DNA of 64,000 nt. Origin: Sphingosinicellaceae bacterium (lineage in GTDB: Bacteria; Pseudomonadota; Alphaproteobacteria; Sphingomonadales; Sphingomonadaceae). The position numbers and the translations under genes were made by a program. This document shows, piece by piece, positions 45,226 to 53,923 of the stretch; position 1 is the stretch's first letter; every line of letters begins with the position of its first letter. The stretch covers positions 3,053,001-3,117,000 of the forward strand of contig CP079108.1 in assembly GCA_019285715.1 (NCBI GenBank), given 5' to 3'. The notes beneath the pieces were generated by a model, which searched no databases, was not told where the DNA came from, and saw only the letters and a list, made by a program, of their open reading frames with translations.

Positions 45226-46320
45226 CTATCGGCCGCCCTTTAGATACGGAGCGACATTCGCGCACAGCGTCGCCCATTCGGCGTCTGACAACGCGAGCTT
45301 GCGGCGCATCAGTTCGTAATAAGGCGCAATCGGGCCGATCGCCGGCCAGTCACTGCCGATGACAAACCGGTCCAGTCCAATACGCCGCATGTCGGCGACG
45401 AAGAGCGCGAGTTGAGCGTCGCTGCTGCCGAGCGCCGTTGCAGCCGGTTCGGGCATGACGACGCCTGACAGATCGAATACCAGGTTGCGGGTGCCCGGCG
45501 CCTTGCGCGCTATCGCTGCACCGAAGGCTTCGAGCGAGTCGATCGTCGCCGGGTCGGCACCGGCATAACCGCCGCCATGTGCGATCTGGACCGGCAGGTC
45601 GCCCGCCTTGGCGAGGACCTTGTCGATGAAAACATTGACGTCAGCCTTGGTAAACGGACCACCGCCGCGAAGATGGACTACAATCGGTAGCTTCGTTTGC
45701 CGGGCCAGCGCGAAGATCGCGGCGAGTTGCTTCACCTGCTTGGGTGAGCGAGCGGAGAAGTTGGCAGCACCGAGATGCAGCTTGAGCCCGCTGACCCCGG
45801 GCTTGCCGGCCCAGTACAGCAGTTCCTCCTTCGCATTCGGCGCGAGCGGATTGACCGAGATGAAGGTGATGAGGCGGCCCTTGGAGGCCAGCCCGGCATC
45901 GACATTCCACCGGTTTTCCGCCCGCACCAGGCGCGCCGCCTCTGGGTCGGCCACCGAACCGGGCAACATGAACCAATAGGCCGTCGAGAGCAGGACGGCC
46001 CGCTTGACGCCGGCCGCGTCGAGATTGCGCATCGCGTCGGCTGGCGAAGGCCGCTTGAAAATGTCTTCCGACAAGAATTCGAATGATTTTGGATCAAGCT
46101 TGTGCATCACATCCATCTGGCGTCCGAGTTCGTCGCTCCCGAGGTGGATGTGATGATCAACCAGAGGCGTTGGGGTCGCCGGCGCATCCGTTGTGGATGC
46201 GGCATAGGTCGGAACCGCGAATGCGATCAGGGCAGCGCCGAGTGCTGCGAAGCGCCCGAGTTCTCGCAACCACAAACCTCGCGGCCGCGTTCCCATGCTC
46301 GCAACATCGATGCGGTCCAT
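45226..46320 (-). CDS. Exported amidohydrolase-family (Amidohydro_2) enzyme
   Basis: A 364-residue TIM-barrel metal hydrolase. A signal-like hydrophobic region (FAALGAALIAFAVPTYA) is followed by the metal-binding VDHHIHLGSDELGRQ, then VSGLKLHLGAANFS, LPIVVHLRGGG, VQIAHGGGYAG and VIGSDWPAIGPI, the usual His and Asp ligand positions. The Amidohydro_2 group includes decarboxylases and lactonases, so the reaction is open. GAAGGA lies eight bases before the ATG. It follows the second TonB receptor by 43 bases and is probably co-transcribed with it. Confidence 0.85.
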   Translation of the reverse strand: MDRIDVASMGTRPRGLWLRELGRFAALGAALIAFAVPTYAASTTDAPATPTPLVDHHIHLGSDELGRQMDVMHKLDPKSFEFLSEDIFKRPSPADAMRNLDAAGVKRAVLLSTAYWFMLPGSVADPEAARLVRAENRWNVDAGLASKGRLITFISVNPLAPNAKEELLYWAGKPGVSGLKLHLGAANFSARSPKQVKQLAAIFALARQTKLPIVVHLRGGGPFTKADVNVFIDKVLAKAGDLPVQIAHGGGYAGADPATIDSLEAFGAAIARKAPGTRNLVFDLSGVVMPEPAATALGSSDAQLALFVADMRRIGLDRFVIGSDWPAIGPIAPYYELMRRKLALSDAEWATLCANVAPYLKGGR

Positions 46321-46363
46321 TGTCGTTATCCTTCAAAAAGTGATGGAATAGTTGCCTTGTTCG

Positions 46364-48574
46364 TCAGAAACCGACGTCGAGCGTCGCCCCGACGGTTCGC
46401 GGCCGGACGAGATATTGCTGCAGCGGCGGCAGGAGGCTGCTGTTCGTGACGCCCCGGCGGTCGCCGATATTCTCGACGAATAACGTCAGGCCCGCCGGCC
46501 CGAACTTGCCACCGATCCGCGCATCGAAGAGATGATAACCGCCCTGGCGCGACGTCGCCTCGAGGTCGCTCGGTGCGCGCGAGATATAACGATGCGAGAG
46601 GACGATCACCGGCGACGCCTTGCTCCACGAGATCTGGTAGCTCAGGCTATTCGTGAACTGCCACATCGAAGCCCCTGGCAGCCGGGTTCCCGAGGGGATG
46701 ACCGGGTTGCTGGCGTCGACCTGATCGGGATCGAAGTCCTTGGATAAAGTCGCGTGCAGCCAGGTCAGGTTGCTGCTGAGCTCGAGGCCCTGCGCGGGAC
46801 GCAGTACGAGGCTTGCCTCGATCCCGTAGATTTCCGCCTTGCCGGCGTTCTGCGCAAAGTTGACCCCGCTCAGCTGGCGCTTCAGCTGGATGTTGCTCCA
46901 GTCGATATAGAAGCCCGTGACATCGACAAGCAGTTTGCGGTCCAACAGATCGGCTCGCGTCCCGATCTCATAGTTCCAGAGCGAGTCGCTATCATAGGAC
47001 GACGGAATTCCGGGAAGGACCGCGAGGTTGGACCCGCCGAAGCGAAAGCCCTTAGACGCCAGCGTATAGATCATCAGGTCTTCGCTGGGCTTCCAGGTAA
47101 TCGAGGCCTTGGGGCTGAAGCCGCTCCATTTGCGCGAGCCCGAGATCGACTGCTCATACTCCCCGGCATTGAGCAGCACGTAGAGACCGAACGCATTGGA
47201 CCCATTGACGAGGCGCTGCTGGAACAGGCGACCGCCGACTGTCGCCTTGATCCGGTCGCTGAAATTATAGGTCAGCTCCCCAAACAGTGCCATTTCCTTC
47301 GCCGTGGCCGGGAGTGCGGCATCCACGAGCAGGTCACCGGGGGCCAGCGCCTGGCCGCTATCCGCCGGAAGACCGATGAGCGGACCTGCGGCATCGATGA
47401 AATCGGCGAGACCCGCGGCATAGATCACCTGGCGCTGCCGCATCTTTGTACGGTCATACATCGCGCCGACGAGGTATTCGAACTTTGAGCCGGCCGGCGA
47501 GGCGATCCGGATTTCGAACGTGTTGCCCTTGCTGCTGCCCGGACTGAACGACGAGATCGGTGCAAGGCCGAACAAGGCATCGCTCAGCCCGCCGGTCAGG
47601 TCGGTGAGGCCATCGGTCTTCTTTTCGTGGCGCGTCGCGGTTGCCGTGATTGTCCCGATCCCGGTTTCCTGGTCGAGGCGCAGCTGGTGGACGAGGGTGG
47701 TGAAGGTCGAGAACTCAGGCTCGGCCGTGCTTTTGCGGAGCGCGCCGCCAAGCCCCGGCTGCTGGTAGCCCGCGTCGTCGGTGCGTTGCCGCTGCTCGAG
47801 GTAGAAATAGTTGAAGGTCGTGGTGTCGGTAGGAGCCCAGGTCGCCAGAATGCGGCCGCTCTTGGTGACCGTGCGGTTTACGTCGGTTTCGCCGGTGCCG
47901 AGATTGTCGATATAGCCTGCGTCCTCGCGGTAGACGAAGACGCCGCGGATCCCGAGCTTCCCGGTGACGATGGGGGCGTTCAGCATGACCTTGCCGGCCC
48001 CGCCAGTGCCGCCGTGTCGCGTCGCGCGCACGCTGCCCTGGAAACGCGCTGCGATGTCGTCGAGGTCGGGGTGCGCCGCTTGGTAGTTGATCGCGCCGCC
48101 GAGCGACGAGGATCCGAACAACGTCCCTTGGGGACCACGCAGGATCGCGACATTGTCGACATCGAAGGTGTCGATGTCTGGCGTGCCGATCGACAGCGAG
48201 GGGTCGGTCAGCGGCACCTCGTTGATGAAGATGCCGGTCGTCGCCTGGCCTATATCCTGGCCGGTCGTGGTGCCGACGCCGCGGATGGTGATCGTACCGG
48301 AGCCGGGCGTCGTGGCGTTGAAGACGACGCCGGGGGTGCGGGTCAAATAGTCGGAGAAACCCTGCGCGCCCAGCTTGTCGAGCTCCGCACCGGTCTGAAC
48401 CGTAATGGCACCGGCAATTTCGCGAACCGGCTCGGCGCGCTTGGTCGCCGTAATCACGAGGTCGTCCGGCAGCGCAGATAGGTCGCGGCCAGCCGGAATG
48501 ATTTGTGCCGAGGCGGCAACCGGACTGGCGGCGGTGGCCGCGAGAAGCAGATGGCGAAAAATCGGATACCGCAT
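46364..48574 (-). CDS. TonB-dependent receptor, second of the island
   Basis: A 736-residue outer-membrane receptor. The signal peptide is LLLAATAASPVAASAQ; the TonB box is DDLVITATKRAEPVREIAG; the plug has NVAILRGPQGTLFGSSSLGG; and the barrel ends VRPRTVGATLDVGF. A very strong AAGGAGG site lies seven bases before the ATG. It shares domain style with the receptor at 42227 but is clearly not a recent copy. With the amidohydrolase after it, it probably imports an aromatic or amino-acid-derived substrate; the ligand is unknown. Confidence 0.9.
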   Translation of the reverse strand: MRYPIFRHLLLAATAASPVAASAQIIPAGRDLSALPDDLVITATKRAEPVREIAGAITVQTGAELDKLGAQGFSDYLTRTPGVVFNATTPGSGTITIRGVGTTTGQDIGQATTGIFINEVPLTDPSLSIGTPDIDTFDVDNVAILRGPQGTLFGSSSLGGAINYQAAHPDLDDIAARFQGSVRATRHGGTGGAGKVMLNAPIVTGKLGIRGVFVYREDAGYIDNLGTGETDVNRTVTKSGRILATWAPTDTTTFNYFYLEQRQRTDDAGYQQPGLGGALRKSTAEPEFSTFTTLVHQLRLDQETGIGTITATATRHEKKTDGLTDLTGGLSDALFGLAPISSFSPGSSKGNTFEIRIASPAGSKFEYLVGAMYDRTKMRQRQVIYAAGLADFIDAAGPLIGLPADSGQALAPGDLLVDAALPATAKEMALFGELTYNFSDRIKATVGGRLFQQRLVNGSNAFGLYVLLNAGEYEQSISGSRKWSGFSPKASITWKPSEDLMIYTLASKGFRFGGSNLAVLPGIPSSYDSDSLWNYEIGTRADLLDRKLLVDVTGFYIDWSNIQLKRQLSGVNFAQNAGKAEIYGIEASLVLRPAQGLELSSNLTWLHATLSKDFDPDQVDASNPVIPSGTRLPGASMWQFTNSLSYQISWSKASPVIVLSHRYISRAPSDLEATSRQGGYHLFDARIGGKFGPAGLTLFVENIGDRRGVTNSSLLPPLQQYLVRPRTVGATLDVGF

Positions 48575-48652
48575 GTCAGCCCCTCCTTTGCCCCGTAGAT
48601 CGCGCTTGAAATCCGCGCGTTTTGTCGTCCCGCGACGAGCACGGCCGCAGGC

Positions 48653-48982
48653 TCATCCAGTCTTCGCGGCCGGCACTCGGCCGAGTTCACATGCGGACTG
48701 CTGCGCGATCACTTCGACAGGCAGACCCTCGGCCCGCCTGACGATGTCGGCTGGCCGCTGACCGACGATCGCCGCCGCTTTATTCGACAGGGCCCGCGAC
48801 TGGCTGAGTGCCTCGTCGATCGCTACGGCGGCCGACAGGCAGCGCTTGAACCGCGTACCGCCCGCAGCCTTCCCGAGCGCGGTCAAACGCACCGCGACGC
48901 TCGCCCCCAACACCGTCGGCGCGCCATCGAACAGGCAAACCTGTTTGTGCGCGTCGAATCCCTGCGAATTCCAAATCTGCAT
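48653..48982 (-). pseudogene. Truncated leucine/valine dehydrogenase-like fragment
   Basis: A 109-residue frame resembling the N-terminal domain of Glu/Leu/Phe/Val dehydrogenases: FDAHKQVCLFDGAP, then LTALGKAAGGTRFKRC (family LGPALGGTR) and ALSQSRALSNKAAAIV (family ALRLSRGMTYKAAAA). The catalytic GGGK motif that should follow is missing, and the rest of the enzyme (about 240 residues) is absent. GGGGAG lies five bases before the ATG, so it may still be translated. It is probably a gene relic of amino-acid catabolism beside the receptor island. Confidence 0.55.
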
Positions 48983-49236
48983 ATTTGCTCCCCCGACAAG
49001 CAAGCGGATTTATCGACGGACTGCAATCAAAATATTCCAGAACAGAACAATATATTTCAATATCGCATTACCGTCGGCAGACGATCGATTGACGGTCGCT
49101 TTTGCACCGGGTCATCCGCACGCGCGGGCGGCTTGAGCGCTGTTCCAGTTCTTCGCGGGACACCGACCATGCCGACATTTCGGGGTGCAGGCCGACGCCC
49201 GCGAAACCCGGTTGTCGCCGCGGCGTTACGATCACG

Positions 49237-50295
49237 ATGTGGCTCGCACGTGATCATCCAACGCTGCCCAACTTGCCGGCCGGGCAGCGCCGTCCGGTGG
49301 CCGTAGGCGTTCCCGCCCACAACGAAGCGGGCCAAATCGCCAGTTGCCTGGCCGCGCTCGATCTTGCCACTCAGCGCGCCGGCGTTCCGGTAACGGTCAT
49401 CGTCGGGGCCAACAACTGCGTTGACGATACCGCGGAAAGGGCGCGGGCGTTCGCGTCGCGCGCGGCACAGGTCCTGGTCGCTGAGATCGTCCTGCCTGCC
49501 GAGCGAGCCCATGCCGGCGGCGCGCGCCGGCATGTCATGGACCTTGCCGCCGATTGCGCCGGGCCCGGCGGTGTCGTCATGACGACCGACGCCGACAGCG
49601 CGGTGGACGTCGACTGGATCGTTGCCAATCTCGGCGAGATCGCCAGCGGCGCGGATGCGGTGGCCGGGGTCATCACCTTTGACGCTGCCGCGCGCCAGAC
49701 GCTGCCCGACCTTGGTCACCGTGCGGGAGAATGGCGGTTGGCCGCGCTCCATGCCCGGTTGGAAGACCTGATCGACCCGCGCGCGCACGACCCCTGGCCG
49801 CGTCACATCTGGGCGTGGGGCGCGAGCCTGGCGTTGACCGTCGAGACCTATCGCGCCGTCGGCGGCGTGCCGGTGGTCGCGCTTGCCGAAGACCGGGCGC
49901 TCGCCGACGCGGTGGACCGTGCCGGGCTTCGATTGCGCCGCAGCCACGCGCCGCTGGTGTACACCTCGGCGCGGCACATCGGCCGAGCCCCCGGTGGGTT
50001 TGCCGACCTGCTTGCCAGTCATGCCTCGACCACGTCACCGTGCGACGCGGCGCTCGAGCCGACGCGGGTGCTGCTACGGCGACTGGTCCTCCGCGCGCAG
50101 TTGCGGCTGGAAGCCGGCGCCCGGTTTCCGGTGCTCTGGGCGACTGTGGAGGCGACAACCCCGCGGCTGAAGCGACGTCGGCTCCTTCCGGCGGATCTGG
50201 CCCGTGAGGTCTGGCAGGCCGAGCGGGTTATTGCGGCGCTGGAACGGCGCGCAAGACATCGAGGCGATAGTCCTGCCGTCGCGCTTGCTGCGTAA
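49237..50295 (+). CDS. Family 2 glycosyltransferase
   Basis: A 352-residue GT-A fold glycosyltransferase. The donor-binding start is VAVGVPAHNEAGQIASCLAA, followed by VTVIVGANNCVDDTAERARA and the DxD-type metal motif MTTDADSAVDVDWI. An ALAEDRALADAV motif gives the catalytic acid region. No membrane helices are obvious, so it is probably soluble or peripheral. ATG 49237 is chosen because upstream frame has no family similarity, although no good ribosome site is visible. It lies with a NodS-like methyltransferase, an acyl-CoA dehydrogenase and a PIG-L deacetylase, a set suggesting synthesis of a modified glycoconjugate. Confidence 0.85.
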   Translation: MWLARDHPTLPNLPAGQRRPVAVGVPAHNEAGQIASCLAALDLATQRAGVPVTVIVGANNCVDDTAERARAFASRAAQVLVAEIVLPAERAHAGGARRHVMDLAADCAGPGGVVMTTDADSAVDVDWIVANLGEIASGADAVAGVITFDAAARQTLPDLGHRAGEWRLAALHARLEDLIDPRAHDPWPRHIWAWGASLALTVETYRAVGGVPVVALAEDRALADAVDRAGLRLRRSHAPLVYTSARHIGRAPGGFADLLASHASTTSPCDAALEPTRVLLRRLVLRAQLRLEAGARFPVLWATVEATTPRLKRRRLLPADLAREVWQAERVIAALERRARHRGDSPAVALAA

Positions 50296-50821
50296 CCCGG
50301 GTCCAGCCTGCGACAGCCGCCAAGAACGTCGCGACCGCCGCGTCGCCGTTCAGCGGATAATCCGGCGTCGGCCCGAGCCAGTGCACAAGGATCAGGTCGG
50401 AACCGGGCGCGGCGACTACGCGGAGCCGGTCCGCAAGCCGGGCCAGTGTCGCCGGGTCGAAGTAGTAGAGCACCTCCGACAGCACGATGAGGTCGAAACT
50501 TTGCTCCGGCATTTCGTCGGGTATTCGGATCCGGGCGAATTGGACATGGGGCAGTGCGGCACAGCGCGCGGCGGCACGGTCGAGTGCCGCCTGCGCGACG
50601 TCGATGCCGAGGACGGTGTCGGCGTGCGCCGCGAGCTGCTCGGTCAGTACGCCGATCGAACACCCGAACTCGACCGCGGCGGCATAATGCTGCCGAGGCA
50701 GGGCGGCGACGGTGTCGGCGTATTTCTTGGCCTCATAGTCGCTGGTCTCGAAACGCCAGGGGTCGGCGTCGGCGGCGTAGAGCGCGTCGAAATAGCCGGG
50801 ATCGCGGGCGTCGCCGGTCAT
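50228..50821 (-). CDS. NodS-like SAM-dependent methyltransferase
   Basis: A 197-residue class I methyltransferase. It starts with MTGDARDPGYFDALYAADADPW, here given as the region DPGYFDALYAADADPW, then YEAKKYADTVAALPR and the SAM-binding motif AAAVEFGCSIGVLTEQLA, followed by LGIDVAQAALDRA and LIVLSEVLYYFD. This order is typical of NodS, the N-methyltransferase of rhizobial Nod factors. ATG 50821 overlaps the acyl-CoA dehydrogenase stop (ATGA). Its 3' end overlaps the 3' end of the glycosyltransferase by 68 bases on the other strand. Confidence 0.85.
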   Translation of the reverse strand: MTGDARDPGYFDALYAADADPWRFETSDYEAKKYADTVAALPRQHYAAAVEFGCSIGVLTEQLAAHADTVLGIDVAQAALDRAAARCAALPHVQFARIRIPDEMPEQSFDLIVLSEVLYYFDPATLARLADRLRVVAAPGSDLILVHWLGPTPDYPLNGDAAVATFLAAVAGWTRVTQQARRQDYRLDVLRAVPAPQ

Positions 50822-51894
50822 GAGAGGAAACGCCCGCCGCGCTCTGCCAGCCATCTGGCGGCATGGTCGCGCGACGCATCGAGGAAGGGCTGGCGCAGGT
50901 AGGTTTCAAGATCACGCAGGCACCGGTCGAGCGGGTCGGGCGCGATGAACGTCGACAGGCCGACATTGCGGCGGGTCGCCTCGATCACGGTCAAGGCCGC
51001 CGTTTCGAAAGTGCCGCGGGCGAGATCGACGTAGGCGTCGATCGCCTCCGGGTCGACGTCGATCCGTTCCGCCCGCCGCGCGGCTTCGGCGACCAGCAGT
51101 CGCGCCGCTTCATGAGCGCCCGCAGCCACCGCGAACCGCGCTCGTGCCACTGGATCATCGCGCCGCAGCCGTTCGGCGTGCAGCGCCATGATGCGGTCGA
51201 GGCCGCCAAGCTGGACGGCGATCACCCGCCACGCCCCGCCCGAAAACCACGGGCTCCGGTAATAGTCGCCGGGGCCGCCGATCACCGCCGCGTCGGGCAC
51301 CTCGACACCGTCGAAATCGACGCTCCCGGTCGTCGTCCCACGCATGCCCGAGGCGCGCCACACCGTGAGGTCGATCCTGACGGCCAGATCGCGGAGGTCG
51401 GGCAGCAGCATGAGTGTCTCGCCGTCGACGCGGGCGGTCACCACCGGCCGCCGGACACTCCCCGCCCCGGAACAGTGCACCTTGCTGCCGGACAGGAGGT
51501 AGCCGCCCGCGACCCGCGTGGCCGTGACGCCGCCGCCACGCTCTGCGTTCCAGACGCCGGAAATCCGACCGGCTGCGACCTCGTGTTCAAGGATTGCTGC
51601 CGCTTGCCCCCCGCCGTAGCGGTCGACCAGCTTGACCGCGTTGAGGTGGCCCTCGAACAGCCGTCCGACCGTCAGGCTCGCGCCGCCGATCGCTGCGAGT
51701 ACCGGCAGCGCCCTCGCGTCGAGCAGGTCGACACACGCCAGGACGAATCCGGCCTCCACGAGGTCGACAATATCATACGCCGGGAATGCGGCGGCCGCAT
51801 CGACTCCTTCGGCACGCCGCCAGATTCGGGCGGTGACCGCTGGCAGCGTCCCGTCATCGTCAGGAACGATTGGAAGCAGTTGGGCATTGCGCAT
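50818..51894 (-). CDS. Acyl-CoA dehydrogenase-like protein
   Basis: A 358-residue flavoprotein of the acyl-CoA dehydrogenase fold. Middle-domain motifs are GGGVTATRVAGGYLLSGSKV, the usual binding-loop position, and GMRGTTTGSVDFDGVEVPDA. The C-terminal helical domain reads ARLLVAEAARRAERIDVDPE and GLSTFIAPDPLDRCLRDLET. The first domain is short compared with usual (about 380-400 residues). Members of this kind can act on N-acyl or amino compounds rather than on fatty acyl-CoA. ATG 51894 gives the best start. It precedes and overlaps the methyltransferase gene and diverges from the deacetylase. Confidence 0.82.
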   Translation of the reverse strand: MRNAQLLPIVPDDDGTLPAVTARIWRRAEGVDAAAAFPAYDIVDLVEAGFVLACVDLLDARALPVLAAIGGASLTVGRLFEGHLNAVKLVDRYGGGQAAAILEHEVAAGRISGVWNAERGGGVTATRVAGGYLLSGSKVHCSGAGSVRRPVVTARVDGETLMLLPDLRDLAVRIDLTVWRASGMRGTTTGSVDFDGVEVPDAAVIGGPGDYYRSPWFSGGAWRVIAVQLGGLDRIMALHAERLRRDDPVARARFAVAAGAHEAARLLVAEAARRAERIDVDPEAIDAYVDLARGTFETAALTVIEATRRNVGLSTFIAPDPLDRCLRDLETYLRQPFLDASRDHAARWLAERGGRFLS

Positions 51895-51956
51895 CCGTGA
51901 CGAACCCCCGCCGACCCGCTGCGTTCCGCCGAATTTTGGCAGGTGCGGTCTTGCGC

Positions 51957-52574
51957 ATGACTGCAGGCCGCCGCCTCGTCGTGATTGCGCCGCATCCCGA
52001 TGACGAGACACTCGGCTGTGGCAGCCTGATCGTGAGCGCGGTCCGTCTCGGCATACCGGTCGGCATCATTGCGCTGACCAACGGCGACGCCTCGCACCCG
52101 TCGTCGCGGCGCTGGCCCCCGGCGGCATTGGGCCGCCTGCGTAGCGGCGAGCAGCGCAGGGCCTTGGCGCGGCTGGGAGCGGGCGACGCGAAGGTCCGCC
52201 GTCTCGGCTGGGGCGATGGCCGGGTCGCGGGCGATGCGGATGGGCGTCGCTTGAGCCGAGCCTTGATCGCCCTGCGTGCCGGGGTCGTGCTGGTCACCTC
52301 GGACGCCGACCATCACCCCGATCACCAGGCGGCAGCGCGATTGGCGCGGGGAGCGGCGGGTCGCCTCGGTTTGCCGCTGGTGATCTACGCCGTGTGGTCG
52401 CGAGTGGACACCGTGCGACGCGGGTTCCGCCGCGATCGTGCCCGGAAAAGCTGGGCGATGGCTGCGCACCGAAGCCAGGTGGCTGGCTATATCGCGGACG
52501 ATCCTGACGGCTTTCGACTATCGCCCGCTGCGCTGGCCAGCCTGATCGCCGGCCCTGAGCAATTCGGCATTTGA
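51957..52574 (+). CDS. PIG-L (LmbE-like) deacetylase
   Basis: A 205-residue zinc N-deacetylase. The metal-binding motif is VVIAPHPDDETLGCG, followed by GIIALTNGDASHP and the late HPDHQAAARLA motif. The family removes acetyl groups from N-acetyl sugars or related conjugates. ATG 51957 leaves 62 bases to the divergent acyl-CoA dehydrogenase gene, enough for promoters; a GTG at 51897 would leave two bases and has no ribosome site. The last residues before the stop contain a copy of an efflux operator half-site, described separately. Confidence 0.88.
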   Translation: MTAGRRLVVIAPHPDDETLGCGSLIVSAVRLGIPVGIIALTNGDASHPSSRRWPPAALGRLRSGEQRRALARLGAGDAKVRRLGWGDGRVAGDADGRRLSRALIALRAGVVLVTSDADHHPDHQAAARLARGAAGRLGLPLVIYAVWSRVDTVRRGFRRDRARKSWAMAAHRSQVAGYIADDPDGFRLSPAALASLIAGPEQFGI

Positions 52575-52627
52575 AACCGTACCGACTGGGAGTCACGCGG
52601 TGAAGACAGGCCGGAGTGGGTCACAGG

Positions 52628-53911
52628 ATGATCCGAACAGTCATTCGGCGGGGCTACTCGAACCGCCGAGATTTGCTATACAATCCGCCACCCCAGCCCC
52701 ATTGGGACGAGACCGTGAGTAGATTGTACAGCGACGTGACCGCGGTCCAGCAAATCGCGGCCGTACCGACGATCCTTGGCATTGCCTGCCGCACGACCGG
52801 CATGGGGTTGTCGATCATTGCGCGGGTGACCGACGAGAGCTGGACCGCTTGTGCCGTGCATGACTGCCTCGATGCAGATGTGAAGCCCGGAGACGAACTC
52901 GATGTCATGACGACGCTCTGCGGCCGGGTCGGATCGGATCGCGCCCCGGTCGTTATCAAGCATCTGGCCCCGGATGCGCCGATCCGCGATCAATTGTCCC
53001 CCGCGTTTCGTCGCTACCAGAGCTACATCGCGATGCCGATCATCCTTGGCGACGGCGAAGTCTTCGGGACATTGTGCGCGTTCGATGACCGGCCGATGGG
53101 CTCGTGCGACCCGACCGTTCTCGACACGTTTCGCCTGTTCGCCGAGTTGATCGCGTTCCATCTCGAAAGCAGTCGGCGCCTGGATGTCAGCGAAGCCGCC
53201 CTGCTCGATGCGAACGAGACCTCCCGGCTGCGTGACCAGTTTATCGCGGTACTCGGACACGACTTGCGCAACCCGGTCGCCGCCATCGAGAGCGGTACCC
53301 GATTGCTGGAAAAGAAGCCGCTCGATGTCCAGGCACTGCGCATCGTCGGCTTGATGCGGGACAGCGCCCGCCGCATGTCGCATCTGATCAATGACGTTCT
53401 CGATCTCGCCCGCGGCCAGCTCGGCGGGGGGCTGACGCTCAATCGTGCGAGCGAGCCGGCGCTTGGGCCGTTGCTGGATCACGTTATCGCCGAAATTCGC
53501 ATCGTGTCGCCGACAAGGTCGATCATATCCGACATCTCGCTTGGTGAACCCGTCGCGTGCGACACGGCAAGGATCGGACAATTGCTCTCGAACCTGCTGG
53601 CGAATGCCATTGCGCACGGCGACAGCGAGGGCCCGATCGTCGCGCGCGCTCACACGTCCGACGGCGTCTTCACGCTGAGCGTCACCAACAGCGGCCCGCC
53701 GATCCCGCCCGGAATCGTGCCGATGCTGTTCAAGCCGTTCAGCCGCGGCGGTGACGGGTCGCCGCAAATGGGCCTCGGCCTGGGTCTCTACATCGTCGCT
53801 GAGATCGCCAAGGCGCATGGCGGCTTCATGAACGTCCAGTCGACCGATGCTAAGACGACCTTCAGCCTGACCATGCCCTGCGCGATGGCTTCGAGCTCGG
53901 GCATAGCCTGA
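52628..53911 (+). CDS. GAF-domain sensor histidine kinase
   Basis: A 427-residue soluble kinase. Residues 35-175 are a GAF domain (LGIACRTTGMGLSIIARVTD, FRRYQSYIAMPIILGDGEVF). The HisKA box is VLGHDLRNPVAAIESGTRLL, and the HATPase domain has NLLANAIAHGDSEGP and MGLGLGLYIVAEIAKAHGG. No membrane helix is seen. ATG 52628 is used; GTG 52616 is possible and neither has a clear ribosome site. It ends 12 bases before the oppositely oriented response regulator. Its partner regulator is not known. Confidence 0.85.
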   Translation: MIRTVIRRGYSNRRDLLYNPPPQPHWDETVSRLYSDVTAVQQIAAVPTILGIACRTTGMGLSIIARVTDESWTACAVHDCLDADVKPGDELDVMTTLCGRVGSDRAPVVIKHLAPDAPIRDQLSPAFRRYQSYIAMPIILGDGEVFGTLCAFDDRPMGSCDPTVLDTFRLFAELIAFHLESSRRLDVSEAALLDANETSRLRDQFIAVLGHDLRNPVAAIESGTRLLEKKPLDVQALRIVGLMRDSARRMSHLINDVLDLARGQLGGGLTLNRASEPALGPLLDHVIAEIRIVSPTRSIISDISLGEPVACDTARIGQLLSNLLANAIAHGDSEGPIVARAHTSDGVFTLSVTNSGPPIPPGIVPMLFKPFSRGGDGSPQMGLGLGLYIVAEIAKAHGGFMNVQSTDAKTTFSLTMPCAMASSSGIA

Positions 53912-53923
53912 GGCGGATCCCGT

